DNA of 64,000 nucleotides, taken from Catenulispora sp. MAP5-51. Its GTDB lineage: Bacteria > Actinomycetota > Actinomycetes > Streptomycetales > Catenulisporaceae. Shown here one piece after another: positions 33,967 to 42,474 of this stretch (positions within the stretch are counted from its first letter, which is position 1; each line of letters begins with the position of its first letter). The notes beneath the pieces are model-generated. The model was not told the DNA's origin and searched no databases. It saw only the letters and a list, made by a program, of their open reading frames with translations. Made by a program: the position numbers and the translations under genes. The stretch is taken from contig NZ_JBGCCH010000008.1 in NCBI RefSeq assembly GCF_041261205.1, positions 186,001-250,000 of the forward strand. The letters are read 5' to 3'.

Positions 33967-35973
33967 ATGCGTGTGCGTTCTCTGATGAGGTCGGCGGCGG
34001 GCCGGGTGTTCGCCGTCGGCCTCACGGTCGCGCTGGCCACCGGGCTCACCGCGCCGGCCCGGGCGCACAGTTCCGCGCCGTCGTCGCCCGCGCACGCCGG
34101 CTGCGACCCCATCGCCGGTACCGCGTGCCTGCTCCCGTTCCCCGACGACTGGTACACGCGCCCCGACACGTCCGCGCCGACCGGCCGCCGCGTGAACTTC
34201 TCGGCCTCGGACCTGCCGGTCAGCGCCCTCGCCGGCGCCACCGACCCGACCGCCTGGAACCGCCTGGACGGCTTCTCTCCGGGCTCGGCGCTGGTCCTGA
34301 CGGTCCCCGGCCTGGACCCGACCGCGAGCCGTCTGGCTCCCGTCACCGACATCGGCCGCTCGCTCGCCCCCGACGCGCCGATCGTCATCATCGACGAGAC
34401 CACCGGCGCGCGCTGGCCCTACTGGGCCGAACTCGACGCCAACGACCCGCAGCACCGTGCGCTGCTCGTCCATCCGGCCCGCGACTTCCTTGACGGCCAC
34501 CGTTATGCCGTCGGCATCAGGGATCTGCGAACCGCAGCCGGCGCCGCGATCCCAGCCCCCTCACCGTTCGCCCGGATCCTCGACCACCGCCTGCCGCACA
34601 GTGATCCGCTGTGGGAGCGGCAGCAAGAACTCAAGCCGGTCTTGCGGACGCTCGCGCGCAGCGGCGTCCGCACCTCAGGGCTCTACCTCGCCTGGGACTT
34701 CACCGTCGCCAGCGCCAAGAGCCTGACCGGCGACCTCACCTCGATCCGTGACAACGCCTTCGCGCGCCTCGGAAAAGCCGCGCCGACGTACACCGTCACC
34801 TCCGTGGCCGATCTGACCCCGACTCAGGACCCGGATATCGCCCGCGTTGTCGAGGGCACGATCCAGCTTCCCAGCTACCTGTCCCAGCCCGGCGGCCCCA
34901 CCGGGTCGGTCTTCGACCGCGGACCCGACGGTCTGCCGTCCCAACTCCCCGGCAACACCCAGACCGCCGACTTCCGCTGTGAGATACCACGGTCGGCCTG
35001 GACGAAGCCGTCCCAAGCCGCGCTCTACGGCCACGGCCTGCTGGGCAGCCGCGACGAGGTCGGCGCGGCCAATGTGCGGGCGATGGCCGGCGAGCACGAC
35101 TTCACGTTCTGCGCCACCGACTGGATCGGGATGGCGGCGGGGGATCAGAACACTGTCGTGACCGCGCTGGAGAACCTGAGCGCGTTCCCCGAAGTCACCG
35201 AGCGCACGCAGCAGGGTGTCCTGAACGCCCTGTTCCTCGGCCGTGATCTCGTGAACCCGGCCGGCTTCGCCGCGTCCCCGGCGTTCCAGACCGCCGACGG
35301 CCGGTCCCTGCTCGACCAACGCGCCGGAGTCGTCTACGACGGCAACAGCCAGGGCGGCATCCTCGGCGGCATGCTGGTCGCGGTCTCGCCGGACGTCAAG
35401 CGCGGCGTCCTGGGCGTGACCGCGATGAACTACAGCATCCTGCTGAACCGGTCGGTCGACTTCGCCGAGCTGCAACCGGCCCTGGACGCGGGCTACCCGG
35501 ACAAGCTCGGGCAGCAAGTGGTGTTCCAGCTGATGCAGATGCTGTGGGACCACGCCGAGACCGACGGCTACGCCGAGCACCTCACCGACGGCCACCAGGT
35601 CCTGATGGACGTCGCGTTCGGCGACCACCAGGTGGCGAACGTGGCCGCCGACGTCGAGGCCCGCACCATCGGCGCGCGGCTCCACGTCCCCGCCCTGGCC
35701 GCCGGCCGCTCGCCGGACACCGTCCCGTACTGGGGCATCGCGCCGATCACCGGTCCGGCCTTCCGCGGCTCGGCGATGGTGGTCTGGGACAGCGGCACGC
35801 CCCCGGCGCCGCTGACGAACACCGCCCCGGCCGGCCCGCAGTACGGCCACGATCCGCACGAGGATCCCCGGAACTCGCCGGCGGTACGGCTTCAGAAAGC
35901 CGTGTTCCTCACCACCGGCGCGGTCATCGACGTCTGCGGCGGTGCGCCGTGCACCGAGCCGCCGGCGTCATGA
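33967..35973 (+). CDS. Secreted alpha/beta-hydrolase-like esterase
   Basis: The ATG lies 8 bp after the lipase stop. The 668-residue protein begins with a signal peptide (MRVRSLMRS, hydrophobic core, cleavage near ARAHS). Near residue 460 YDGNSQGGILGG is a GxSxG nucleophile elbow, preceded by ALYGHGLLGSRDEV, a strand and oxyanion-type segment. An N-terminal region of about 300 residues without recognised motifs precedes the hydrolase core. The substrate is unknown; co-transcription with a lipase suggests extracellular ester degradation. Confidence 0.75.
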   Translation: MRVRSLMRSAAGRVFAVGLTVALATGLTAPARAHSSAPSSPAHAGCDPIAGTACLLPFPDDWYTRPDTSAPTGRRVNFSASDLPVSALAGATDPTAWNRLDGFSPGSALVLTVPGLDPTASRLAPVTDIGRSLAPDAPIVIIDETTGARWPYWAELDANDPQHRALLVHPARDFLDGHRYAVGIRDLRTAAGAAIPAPSPFARILDHRLPHSDPLWERQQELKPVLRTLARSGVRTSGLYLAWDFTVASAKSLTGDLTSIRDNAFARLGKAAPTYTVTSVADLTPTQDPDIARVVEGTIQLPSYLSQPGGPTGSVFDRGPDGLPSQLPGNTQTADFRCEIPRSAWTKPSQAALYGHGLLGSRDEVGAANVRAMAGEHDFTFCATDWIGMAAGDQNTVVTALENLSAFPEVTERTQQGVLNALFLGRDLVNPAGFAASPAFQTADGRSLLDQRAGVVYDGNSQGGILGGMLVAVSPDVKRGVLGVTAMNYSILLNRSVDFAELQPALDAGYPDKLGQQVVFQLMQMLWDHAETDGYAEHLTDGHQVLMDVAFGDHQVANVAADVEARTIGARLHVPALAAGRSPDTVPYWGIAPITGPAFRGSAMVVWDSGTPPAPLTNTAPAGPQYGHDPHEDPRNSPAVRLQKAVFLTTGAVIDVCGGAPCTEPPAS

Positions 35974-36017
35974 CAGCCAGCACCTCCGCAGTCCCCTGAG
36001 AAAGGCCACCCTCTGTC

Positions 36018-36914
36018 ATGAAGCATCGTCTGCAGCACCGCCGGTGGAGCGGGTGGCCCTGGCGTGTCGCCGTGACCGCCGCGCTGCTCACCCTGCTTCC
36101 CCTCACCGACGCGTCGGCCGCGAGCTGGACCCGGCTGCCGGCCTACCAGACCTGGACGCTGGCGACCGCGCTGGAGCGCGGCCAGGGCGTCTCGACCGAC
36201 GGCACCTACTACTACTTCTCCGGCACCTACTCCCTGGACAAGGCCACGGTCAACGGGATCAACGACGTCACCACGAACGCGGCGGCGATCCCGTCCCAGC
36301 TCTCGTCCCAGTACGGCTCCAACCACATCGGCGACAACGACTACTACGGCGGCTACGTCGTCGCCCCCATCGAGGACGGCAGCAACTACCAGCACCCGCT
36401 GCTGGCGCTGTTCAACGCCTCCGACCTGAGCTACACCGGCCGCTACGTCCAGCTGCCGCTGAACCTGATGCCCGGCGGCGTGCCCTGGGTCGCGGTGGAC
36501 GCCGCGGCCGGCCTGGTCTACACCGCCCCGTGGAACCAGAGCACCACCGACGGCAGCAACCACCTGGTCGTCTACAGCCTCCACGACCTGCTGACCCTGC
36601 CGGCCGGCGCCGCGCTCCCGATCCTGCGCACCGTGACACTCCCGCAGCCGCTGAGCCGGATCCAGGGCGCGAAGATGTGGCGCGGCCAGCTGTGGGCCTC
36701 GGCTGACATCGCCGGCAACAAGTCGGTGTGGACGATCGACCCCACCACCGGCGCCATCGCCGAGCAGTTCACCCAGGACGTGCAGCCCAACGACGAAGTC
36801 GAGGGCCTGGTGGCGCTCGACCTCGGGACCGGCGGCGGGCAGCTGCACATTCTGAACGTCGGATCCGGATGGAAGTCGATCTTCTTGTACTTCCAGCACT
36901 ACGCGCTGAACTGA
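36018..36914 (+). CDS. Secreted protein of unknown function
   Basis: The ATG follows GAGAAAGG. The 298-residue product has a signal peptide with a twin-Arg-containing start (MKHRLQHRRWSGWPWR) and cleavage near ASAAS. The mature part is rich in short beta-like segments with Trp, Tyr and Asp-Gly turns (VSTDGTYYYFSGTYS, VWTIDPTTGAI, VEGLVALDLG), compatible with a beta-propeller. No catalytic motif was recognised. It is third in the run after the lipase and esterase, about 45 bp downstream. Confidence 0.7.
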   Translation: MKHRLQHRRWSGWPWRVAVTAALLTLLPLTDASAASWTRLPAYQTWTLATALERGQGVSTDGTYYYFSGTYSLDKATVNGINDVTTNAAAIPSQLSSQYGSNHIGDNDYYGGYVVAPIEDGSNYQHPLLALFNASDLSYTGRYVQLPLNLMPGGVPWVAVDAAAGLVYTAPWNQSTTDGSNHLVVYSLHDLLTLPAGAALPILRTVTLPQPLSRIQGAKMWRGQLWASADIAGNKSVWTIDPTTGAIAEQFTQDVQPNDEVEGLVALDLGTGGGQLHILNVGSGWKSIFLYFQHYALN

Positions 36915-37016
36915 CGCCTGTGAAGCCATGGCGGCGGGGTGGGTCCAGTACCCTGAGCCCCGCCGCCGTGTACGGGATTCAGGCCTTGGGGGAAACGTGA
37001 CTGCATTCGGCCGGCG

Positions 37017-37163
37017 CCCTCGATCCAGGAGCCCATCACCGGCGGCGCCATGGAGATCTCCGGCCAGTTCACCCAGTCCACGGCACAAAGCCTGGCCGCG
37101 GTCCTGCAGAGCGGCGCGCTGCCGGTGGAACTGGTCGCCACGGAGGTCGGCACCGGCAGCTAG
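37017..37163 (+). pseudogene. secD: Remnant of a SecD (SecDF P1-head) coding sequence
   Basis: One frame reads PSIQEPITGGAMEISG, then FTQSTAQSLAAVLQSG and ALPVELVATEVGTGS, then TAG. This matches the stretch of SecD periplasmic domains around PITGG, ISG.FTQ and GALPV. No upstream part of the domain or membrane segments are present: a TGA in frame at 36954 closes the frame, and the match stops shortly after GALPV. It may be a decayed fragment or the tail of a lost SecD-head lipoprotein gene. The rest of the gap 36915-37222 shows nothing else. Confidence 0.55.
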
Positions 37164-37222
37164 AGCGAGCCGACAGCCCGATACCCGTTGGCCTCGGACG
37201 CGGCCTGCGCTTGACTCGAACC

Positions 37223-38446
37223 ATGACCGAATCAGACATCTGGTTTCAGGACCCGTACGCCGCCTTCGCCAAGGAACGCCGCAGCGCGGGCCCGGCCTTC
37301 GTGCCAGCGCTCGGGGCGTGGGTGGTGGCGCGGCACGATGACGTGCTCGACGTCCTGCGGCGCGCCGACGAGTTCTCCTCGGCGAACACCCTGCCGCGCG
37401 ACGAGATGCTGCCGGACGTGGTGCGGGCTGAACTCGCCGACAGCATCGGTGGGCGGCCGGTCGTGGTGAACTCCGACGGCGCCGCGCACCGTCGCTATCG
37501 CGCGCCGCTGCTCGCCGGGCTCACTCCGGCGCGCGTCGAGCGGGTTGTGCCGTTCGTCCAGGAGCGTGCGGCGGCGCTGGTCGACGGGTTCGCCGGCGAC
37601 GGCCGGGTCGAATTCGTCGGCGGCTATACGTCGATCCTCGCCAGTGAGACGATCGGCCGGCTGATCGGACTGGCGCCGGATGAGGTCGCCCAGGCGGTGT
37701 ACGGCACGTCGCAGGCCCTGGTCATGTACTTCTTCCCGGTCGGCGACGAACACAAGGCCGCTGCCGCGCGCACGTTCGGCGAGATGCGGGCGATGATCGA
37801 CGAGCACGTCCGCGCCCGGCGGGCCGAGCCGCGCGAGGACTTGTGCAGCGCGCTGATCGCGGCCCTGGCCCCGGACGGCGGCGAGCTCACGCTCGATCAG
37901 CGGCACGAGGTCGCCTCGAACGTCCTGAACCTGTTCATCGCCGGTTTCATCACCGCCACCCCGCTGCTGGGCACGATGGTTCTCAACCTGCTGCGCCACC
38001 GGGAGCAGTGGGAGCTGTTGTGCGCGAAGCCCGAGCTGATCCCGGCGGCCGTCGAGGAGGCCATGCGGTACGACACCTCGATGCAGAGCGTCCGGCGGAT
38101 CACCACCGCCCCGGCGACGCTGGCCGGCGTCGAGATCCCCGCCGGTTCCACGCTGCTGGTCGCGCTCGCCTCGGCGAACCGGGACCCGGGGGTCCACGAC
38201 CGGGCCGACACCTTCGACATCACCAGGCCCGCGGGCGCGGGAGCAGCGGCCGGGCACCTTTCCTTCGGCCACGGCCCGCACGCCTGCGTCGGCGCGCAGC
38301 TGTTCCGCGAGGAAGCGCGCGCGACGCTGCGGGTCCTCACCGAGCGCCTGCCGAACCTGCGGCTCGCGCCGCAGGAGGAGGGGACGATGGGCCGCAGCGC
38401 CGTGCCGCGCGACGGCTCGCTCCAGGAGCTGAACCTGGTCTGGTGA
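37223..38446 (+). CDS. Cytochrome P450
   Basis: This 407-residue soluble P450 has the K-helix ExxR motif (EAMR), the heme loop FGHGPHACVG with Cys355 as heme ligand, and an I helix reading AGFITAT. Normally the I helix reads AG-x-(D/E)-T. Here the acid is Ile243 while Thr244 is kept, so oxygen activation may be altered. The size and C-terminal layout fit bacterial class I P450s that need a separate ferredoxin; none is adjacent. ATG at 37223 gives MTESDIWFQDPYA, a usual P450 start. It is not in an operon with the polyketide genes, so any role in them is speculative. Confidence 0.93.
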   Translation: MTESDIWFQDPYAAFAKERRSAGPAFVPALGAWVVARHDDVLDVLRRADEFSSANTLPRDEMLPDVVRAELADSIGGRPVVVNSDGAAHRRYRAPLLAGLTPARVERVVPFVQERAAALVDGFAGDGRVEFVGGYTSILASETIGRLIGLAPDEVAQAVYGTSQALVMYFFPVGDEHKAAAARTFGEMRAMIDEHVRARRAEPREDLCSALIAALAPDGGELTLDQRHEVASNVLNLFIAGFITATPLLGTMVLNLLRHREQWELLCAKPELIPAAVEEAMRYDTSMQSVRRITTAPATLAGVEIPAGSTLLVALASANRDPGVHDRADTFDITRPAGAGAAAGHLSFGHGPHACVGAQLFREEARATLRVLTERLPNLRLAPQEEGTMGRSAVPRDGSLQELNLVW

Positions 38447-38471
38447 ACCTGGTCTGGTGAACTGGTCTGGT
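38431..38471 (+). repeat. 14-bp tandem repeat across the P450 stop codon
   Basis: Two exact copies of GAACCTGGTCTGGT and a third copy one base shorter follow each other. The first copy ends the P450 gene (NLVW then TGA); the next copies lie after the stop. This looks like recent slippage duplication of the gene end. Confidence 0.8.
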
Positions 38472-38487
38472 GAGTGCTGCCGCGGAG

Positions 38488-39648
38488 CTACAGCCCGAGC
38501 GACTTGGCCACCACCGTCTTCATCACCTCGCTGGTCCCGCCGTAGATCCGGAACACGCGGTTGTCGGTGTAGAGCTTGGCGATCGGGAACTCCAGCATGT
38601 AGCCGTAGCCGCCGTGCAGCTGCAGACAGCGGTCGATGACCCGGCTCGCCATCTCCGTCGTGAACAGCTTCACCGCGGCGCCGTCGGCGACGGTCAGGTC
38701 CCCGGCCTCGTACAGGTCCATCGCGCGGTCGATCATGGTCTGGCCGGCGGTCACCTCGGAGGAGCACTCGGCGAGCACGAACTTCGTGTTCTGGAACGAG
38801 GCGACCGGCGTGCCGAAGACGTCGCGCTCCTTGGTGTAGCCGATCGCGAAATGGATCGCGGCGTCGGCGGCGGCGACCGCCGAGACCGCGATGCCCAGGC
38901 GCTCGGGGATCAGGTTGTGCGTCAGGTAGGAGAACGCCTTGCCCTCCTCGCCGAGCAGGTCCTGCACCGGCACCTGCACGTCGGTGAAGGACAGCTCGGC
39001 GGTGTCGGAGGTGCGCAGGCCGATCTTCTCCAGCTTGCGGCCGACCGCGTAGCCCGGGGACTTGGTGTCCACGACCAGGATCGACAGGCCCGCGCGGCGG
39101 TCGTCCGGGTCGTGCGGCGCGGTGCGCGCCACCACCAGGACCCGGTCGGCCAGCACGCCGCCGGTGATGAAGGTCTTGGCGCCGTTGAGGACGTAGTGCG
39201 TCCCGTCCTCGGACAGCTTCGCCGTGGTCTTGATGCCGGCCAGGTCGCTGCCGGTGCCCGGCTCAGTCATGGCGATCGCTGTCATCATCGCCCCGGAGAC
39301 GAAGTCCGGCAGCCAGCGCTGCTTCTGCTCCTTGTTCGCGAACTCCATCAGGTACGGCAGCACCAGCCCGGTGTGCACCGAGGACCCGCCGAAGCCCACC
39401 CCGGCGCGCATCAGCTCCTCGGTGGTGACGGCCTGGTACTTGAAGCCGTTGGCCTCGCCGGCGCCGCCGTACTCCTCGGGCACCTCGATGCCGAAGATGC
39501 CCAGCTCGCCGAGCCGGTAGTAGAACTCGCGCGGGGGATGCCCCTGCTTCTCCCATTCGGGGTAGACCGGGACGACCTCCTCGGCGATGAAGTCCCTGAT
39601 CATCTCGCGGAAGGCCTCGTGGTCTTCGGTGTAGACGGAACGGCGCAC
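38488..39648 (-). CDS. Acyl-CoA dehydrogenase
   Basis: The GTG start follows AAGGAG; the open frame extends upstream but without a start context. The 386-residue protein has the family signatures AMTEPGTGSDLAGIKTTA (FAD and substrate contact) and the C-terminal LQLHGGYGYMLEFPIAKLY and RIYGGTSEVMK. The family oxidises acyl-CoA to enoyl-CoA with FAD. In this short-to-medium-chain type the catalytic Glu is expected in the IYGGTSE region. It is divergent from a PadR-type regulator across a region containing a palindrome, so it is probably controlled by that regulator. Confidence 0.93.
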   Translation of the reverse strand: MRRSVYTEDHEAFREMIRDFIAEEVVPVYPEWEKQGHPPREFYYRLGELGIFGIEVPEEYGGAGEANGFKYQAVTTEELMRAGVGFGGSSVHTGLVLPYLMEFANKEQKQRWLPDFVSGAMMTAIAMTEPGTGSDLAGIKTTAKLSEDGTHYVLNGAKTFITGGVLADRVLVVARTAPHDPDDRRAGLSILVVDTKSPGYAVGRKLEKIGLRTSDTAELSFTDVQVPVQDLLGEEGKAFSYLTHNLIPERLGIAVSAVAAADAAIHFAIGYTKERDVFGTPVASFQNTKFVLAECSSEVTAGQTMIDRAMDLYEAGDLTVADGAAVKLFTTEMASRVIDRCLQLHGGYGYMLEFPIAKLYTDNRVFRIYGGTSEVMKTVVAKSLGL

Positions 39649-39753
39649 GATGCGGGTCTCCTTGTGGATTGAGTGGCGGCTCCCTTCAGCTTCGCGGTCG
39701 GGATGCCGCAGGGCTAGTCGGAACTGCCGGCCGGCTGTCCGGTTGCCGCCGAT

Positions 39754-39783
39754 TACTCGCCGACGTATATTTGGCAGCGAGTA
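39754..39783. promoter_or_regulatory. Inverted repeat with embedded -10 box between the dehydrogenase and padR-type genes
   Basis: Perfect 7-bp arms TACTCGC (39754-39760) and GCGAGTA (39777-39783) flank 16 bp that contain TATATT (39766-39771), a good -10 element. It lies about 105 bp from the dehydrogenase start and 51 bp before the PadR-type GTG. PadR proteins bind such dyads, so this is the likely operator. Confidence 0.55.
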
Positions 39784-39834
39784 TTTCCGAGTGATCGCGA
39801 GCCATCGCGACGAGCCGCTCGAAACGAGGACGCC

Positions 39835-40482
39835 GTGGCCGGCAAACGCAAGGTCGACAACCTGCTCGCGCTCGCCGTGCTGGCCACGGTCGTCCAGCGG
39901 CCCATGCACCGCTACGAGATCGCCTCGCTGATCCGCGCCCACGGCAAGGACCAGCAGCTGGACGTGAAGTGGGGCTCGCTCTACACGGTCGTGGAGAACC
40001 TCGCCAAGCACGGGTTCCTGGAAGTCGTCGGGACCAGCCGGCAGGGGGCGCGGCCGGAGCGGACCGTGTACCGGATCACCGAGGCCGGCCGGCGGGAGCT
40101 GGAGGACTGGACCCGCGAGCTGATCGGCACGCCCGCCCCGGAGCACACCCGCTTCGCCGCCGGGCTGTCGGTGCAGATGGTCCTGCCGCCGGAAGAGGTG
40201 ATCGAGTTGCTGGGCAACCGGCTCGCAGCGTTGGAGGAGGGGATCGGCGCGCGCCAGAACGCGCTGGCCAAGACGCTGGAGACGGTGCCGAGGCTGTTCC
40301 TCGTCGAGGACGAGTACGCGCTGGCGATGGTGCGGGCCGAGGCGGCCTGGGTGCGCGGGATGCTGGCGGAGCTGACCTCCGGCACGTTCCCGGACCTGGA
40401 CGCCTGGCACGGCTACCACGAAGGCGCCGGGCTGCCTCAGGAAATGCTCGACCTGCACGAAAGAGGTGTGAGCCAGGACTGA
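39835..40482 (+). CDS. PadR-family transcriptional regulator
   Basis: The 215-residue protein has a winged-helix N-terminus typical of PadR: LALAVLATVVQRPMHRYEI, then SLYTVVENLAKHGFLEVV and a wing ending in RTVYRITEAGRRELEDW. The C-terminal half is helical and likely mediates dimerisation (PadR subfamily with a C-terminal AphA-like domain). GTG at 39835 gives VAGKRKVDN. It is divergent from the acyl-CoA dehydrogenase and probably represses it and itself. Confidence 0.9.
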   Translation: MAGKRKVDNLLALAVLATVVQRPMHRYEIASLIRAHGKDQQLDVKWGSLYTVVENLAKHGFLEVVGTSRQGARPERTVYRITEAGRRELEDWTRELIGTPAPEHTRFAAGLSVQMVLPPEEVIELLGNRLAALEEGIGARQNALAKTLETVPRLFLVEDEYALAMVRAEAAWVRGMLAELTSGTFPDLDAWHGYHEGAGLPQEMLDLHERGVSQD

Positions 40483-40487
40483 CCGCC

Positions 40488-40520
40488 AGCACCCACAACA
40501 GCACCCACAAAAGCACCCAT
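40488..40520 (+). repeat. 12-bp tandem repeat after the padR-type gene
   Basis: AGCACCCACAAC, AGCACCCACAAA and AGCACCCAT follow one another directly behind the stop codon. It is a small slippage-type repeat without an evident function. Confidence 0.75.
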
Positions 40521-40523
40521 AGC

Positions 40524-40555
40524 CCCGGCGGCGATGCGCCAACACCGCCGCCGGG
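40524..40555 (+). terminator. GC-rich hairpin after the padR-type gene
   Basis: CCCGGCGGC (40524-40532) and GCCGCCGGG (40547-40555) form a perfect 9-bp stem with a 14-nt loop, 41 bp after the PadR stop. No T-run follows, which is common for actinomycete terminators. Confidence 0.5.
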
Positions 40556-40691
40556 ACCTGCTCTCGAACCGACGTCCGCGCGAACGGACCCCGGCCACGA
40601 GGTGCCGACCCCAGGATATCGGGGGGCCTTCCGGGCGTGACGTCGGCGCCGCGACTCGCGGCGCATCATCACGCACTGCGGAGGAAGAACC

Positions 40692-41900
40692 ATGTCGACT
40701 GGACGCGACACCCGAAAAGTCCGCACCGCCCTGGTCATCGGCGGCGGCATCGCCGGACCGGTGACGGCCGCGGCGCTGCACAAGGCCGGCATCCAGGCCA
40801 CCGTTCACGAGGCGTACCCCGAGCTCGGCGAGGGCATCGGCGGCGGCCTCGCCCTGGCCCCCAACGGCATGGCCGCCCTGGACCTCATCGGCGCCGCCGA
40901 CGCCGTCCGGGCCATGTCCACCCCGGTCTCCGGCACCCGCATGGCGATCGACGGCAAGCTCAACCCGCTGCCGGCGCTGTCCGGCGTCGAACCGCTTCAG
41001 ATCGTCGGCCGCGCCGACCTGCACCGGGTGCTGCGCGACCGCGCGGCCGAGGCCGGCGTCCGGTTCGAGTACGGCAAGCGCCTGACCGGGGCCACCGAGA
41101 CCGCCGACGGCGTCCGGGCCGACTTCGCCGACGGCACCACCGCCACCGCCGACGTCCTGATCGGCGCCGACGGGGTCCGCTCGACGGTCAGAACCCTGAT
41201 AGACCCGGCCGCCCCCGGCGCCGACTACACCGGCCTGCTCAGCTTCCAGGGCTACGTCGAGGCCGCACCGGACCTCGACGTCGAACCCGGCGTCATGACC
41301 TTCGCCTTCGGCAAGCGCGCCTACTACCTGTACTGGAAGCAGGCCGACGGCCGCCTGACCTGGGGCGCGAACCTGCCCTCCAAGAAGTACACGTCCCTGA
41401 CCGAGGCGCGCGCGATCCCCGCCGACGAATGGCTGCGCCGCCTGCGCGAGACCTACCGCGACGACAACCCCGGCCGCCTGCTCGCCGAACGCACCACCCC
41501 CGACAACCTCGACGTCACCGGCGCCATCCACATCATGCCGCCGGTCCCGCACTGGCACACCGCCCGCATGGCCCTGGTCGGCGACGCGGTCCACGCCCCC
41601 TCCAACAGCACCGGCCAGGGCGCTTCCCTGGCCATCGAGAGCGCCCTGCAACTGGCCCGCTGCCTGCGCGACATCGCCGACCCGGCCGAAGCCTTCGCCG
41701 CGTACGAGGCCCTGCGCCGCGAGCGCGTCGAGCGCATCACCAAGCGCGGGGCGCGGACCAACCGGAAGAAGACGCCCGGGCCCGTCGGGCGCAAGGTGAT
41801 GCACCTGACGATGCCGGTGTTCTTCAAGCTGATGAACTTCGACAAGGTCCTGGGATGGGAGCAGCGGTACCGGATCGAGTGGGAGGCGCCGGTGCGCTGA
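40692..41900 (+). CDS. FAD-dependent monooxygenase
   Basis: The ATG follows GAGGAAG. The 402-residue protein has the Rossmann FAD motif VIGGGIAGPVTAAALHKAG, the IGADGVRSTVR (DG) motif, and LVGDAVHAPSNSTGQGAS (GD motif) of class A flavoprotein monooxygenases (PHBH fold). These hydroxylate or epoxidise small substrates using NAD(P)H. The last 50 residues are basic (RGARTNRKKTPGPVGRK). It is convergent with the SnoaL-like gene 5 bp away. The substrate is unknown; both catabolism and natural-product tailoring are possible. Confidence 0.92.
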   Translation: MSTGRDTRKVRTALVIGGGIAGPVTAAALHKAGIQATVHEAYPELGEGIGGGLALAPNGMAALDLIGAADAVRAMSTPVSGTRMAIDGKLNPLPALSGVEPLQIVGRADLHRVLRDRAAEAGVRFEYGKRLTGATETADGVRADFADGTTATADVLIGADGVRSTVRTLIDPAAPGADYTGLLSFQGYVEAAPDLDVEPGVMTFAFGKRAYYLYWKQADGRLTWGANLPSKKYTSLTEARAIPADEWLRRLRETYRDDNPGRLLAERTTPDNLDVTGAIHIMPPVPHWHTARMALVGDAVHAPSNSTGQGASLAIESALQLARCLRDIADPAEAFAAYEALRRERVERITKRGARTNRKKTPGPVGRKVMHLTMPVFFKLMNFDKVLGWEQRYRIEWEAPVR

Positions 41901-41905
41901 GGTCA

Positions 41906-42421
41906 TCAGGATCCCGATTCATTGGTCTCCTGGCCGCCGACGTAGGTTCCGTCCTCCTCGACGTGCCCGACGCCGGTGTTCGCCGCGAGCGGGGCCAGAT
42001 CGAAGGGGTGCACGACGCGCCGGCGGGTGATGCGCCACCCCCCGCCGTCGCGCCGGTACTCGTCCTCGTACGTGCCGCCGCCGACCACCCAGCGCAGGTC
42101 CGGCAGCTGGAGCAGCAGGACCAGGTCGCTGCGGCCGGTCGCGGTCGAGCCGGCGACCTCGACGGTGTGGTTGGCGGTGGCGTGCTGCATCACGGGGAAG
42201 GTCTCCCACTGCTCCCGCACCGCGGCGCAGATGGCGTCGATGCCGGTCAGCACCCGGTCCGGGCCGGCTTCCCAGACGGCGTCCGGTGCCCAGACCGACT
42301 CCCAGCGCGCCAGGTCGCGGTGGTCGGCGCCGACGCAGTAGTCGTGCGCGAGGCGGTGCAGCGCCAGTTCTGATTCGACGCGGTCGAGGCGTATGGCCAG
42401 TTCCTCTATCGAGATCGTCAT
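41906..42421 (-). CDS. SnoaL-like/NTF2-fold protein
   Basis: This 171-residue protein has the NTF2-like pattern of the SnoaL_4 group: an N-terminal helix (ELALHRLAHDYCVGADHRD), W-ESVWAPDAVWEAGP, then GI-AICAAVREQWETFPVMQHATANHTVEV and a C-terminal beta sheet ending in HPFDLAPL. Members act as cyclases, isomerases, dehydratases or ring-hydroxylating subunits. It follows the MDR oxidoreductase by 53 bp on the same strand, suggesting an operon. The reaction cannot be deduced. Confidence 0.8.
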   Translation of the reverse strand: MTISIEELAIRLDRVESELALHRLAHDYCVGADHRDLARWESVWAPDAVWEAGPDRVLTGIDAICAAVREQWETFPVMQHATANHTVEVAGSTATGRSDLVLLLQLPDLRWVVGGGTYEDEYRRDGGGWRITRRRVVHPFDLAPLAANTGVGHVEEDGTYVGGQETNESGS

Positions 42422-42474
42422 GGACGCGATGGTAGGCAGCGCGGCATCGGGCCGCGTTCGTTTGCCGGTATCCG

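Noticed and set aside
37223-38446. P450 as a confirmed tailoring enzyme of either polyketide
   Set aside because: It is transcribed apart from both loci and over 6 kb from the nearest biosynthetic gene; nothing in the sequence links it to them.
40488-40520. Short regular repeats considered as a CRISPR array
   Set aside because: The 12-bp units are contiguous with no spacers and only three copies exist.
39649-40545. Extension of the acyl-CoA dehydrogenase frame upstream to 40545
   Set aside because: The extension runs antisense to the PadR-type gene and lacks family similarity; GTG at 39648 has a good ribosome site.
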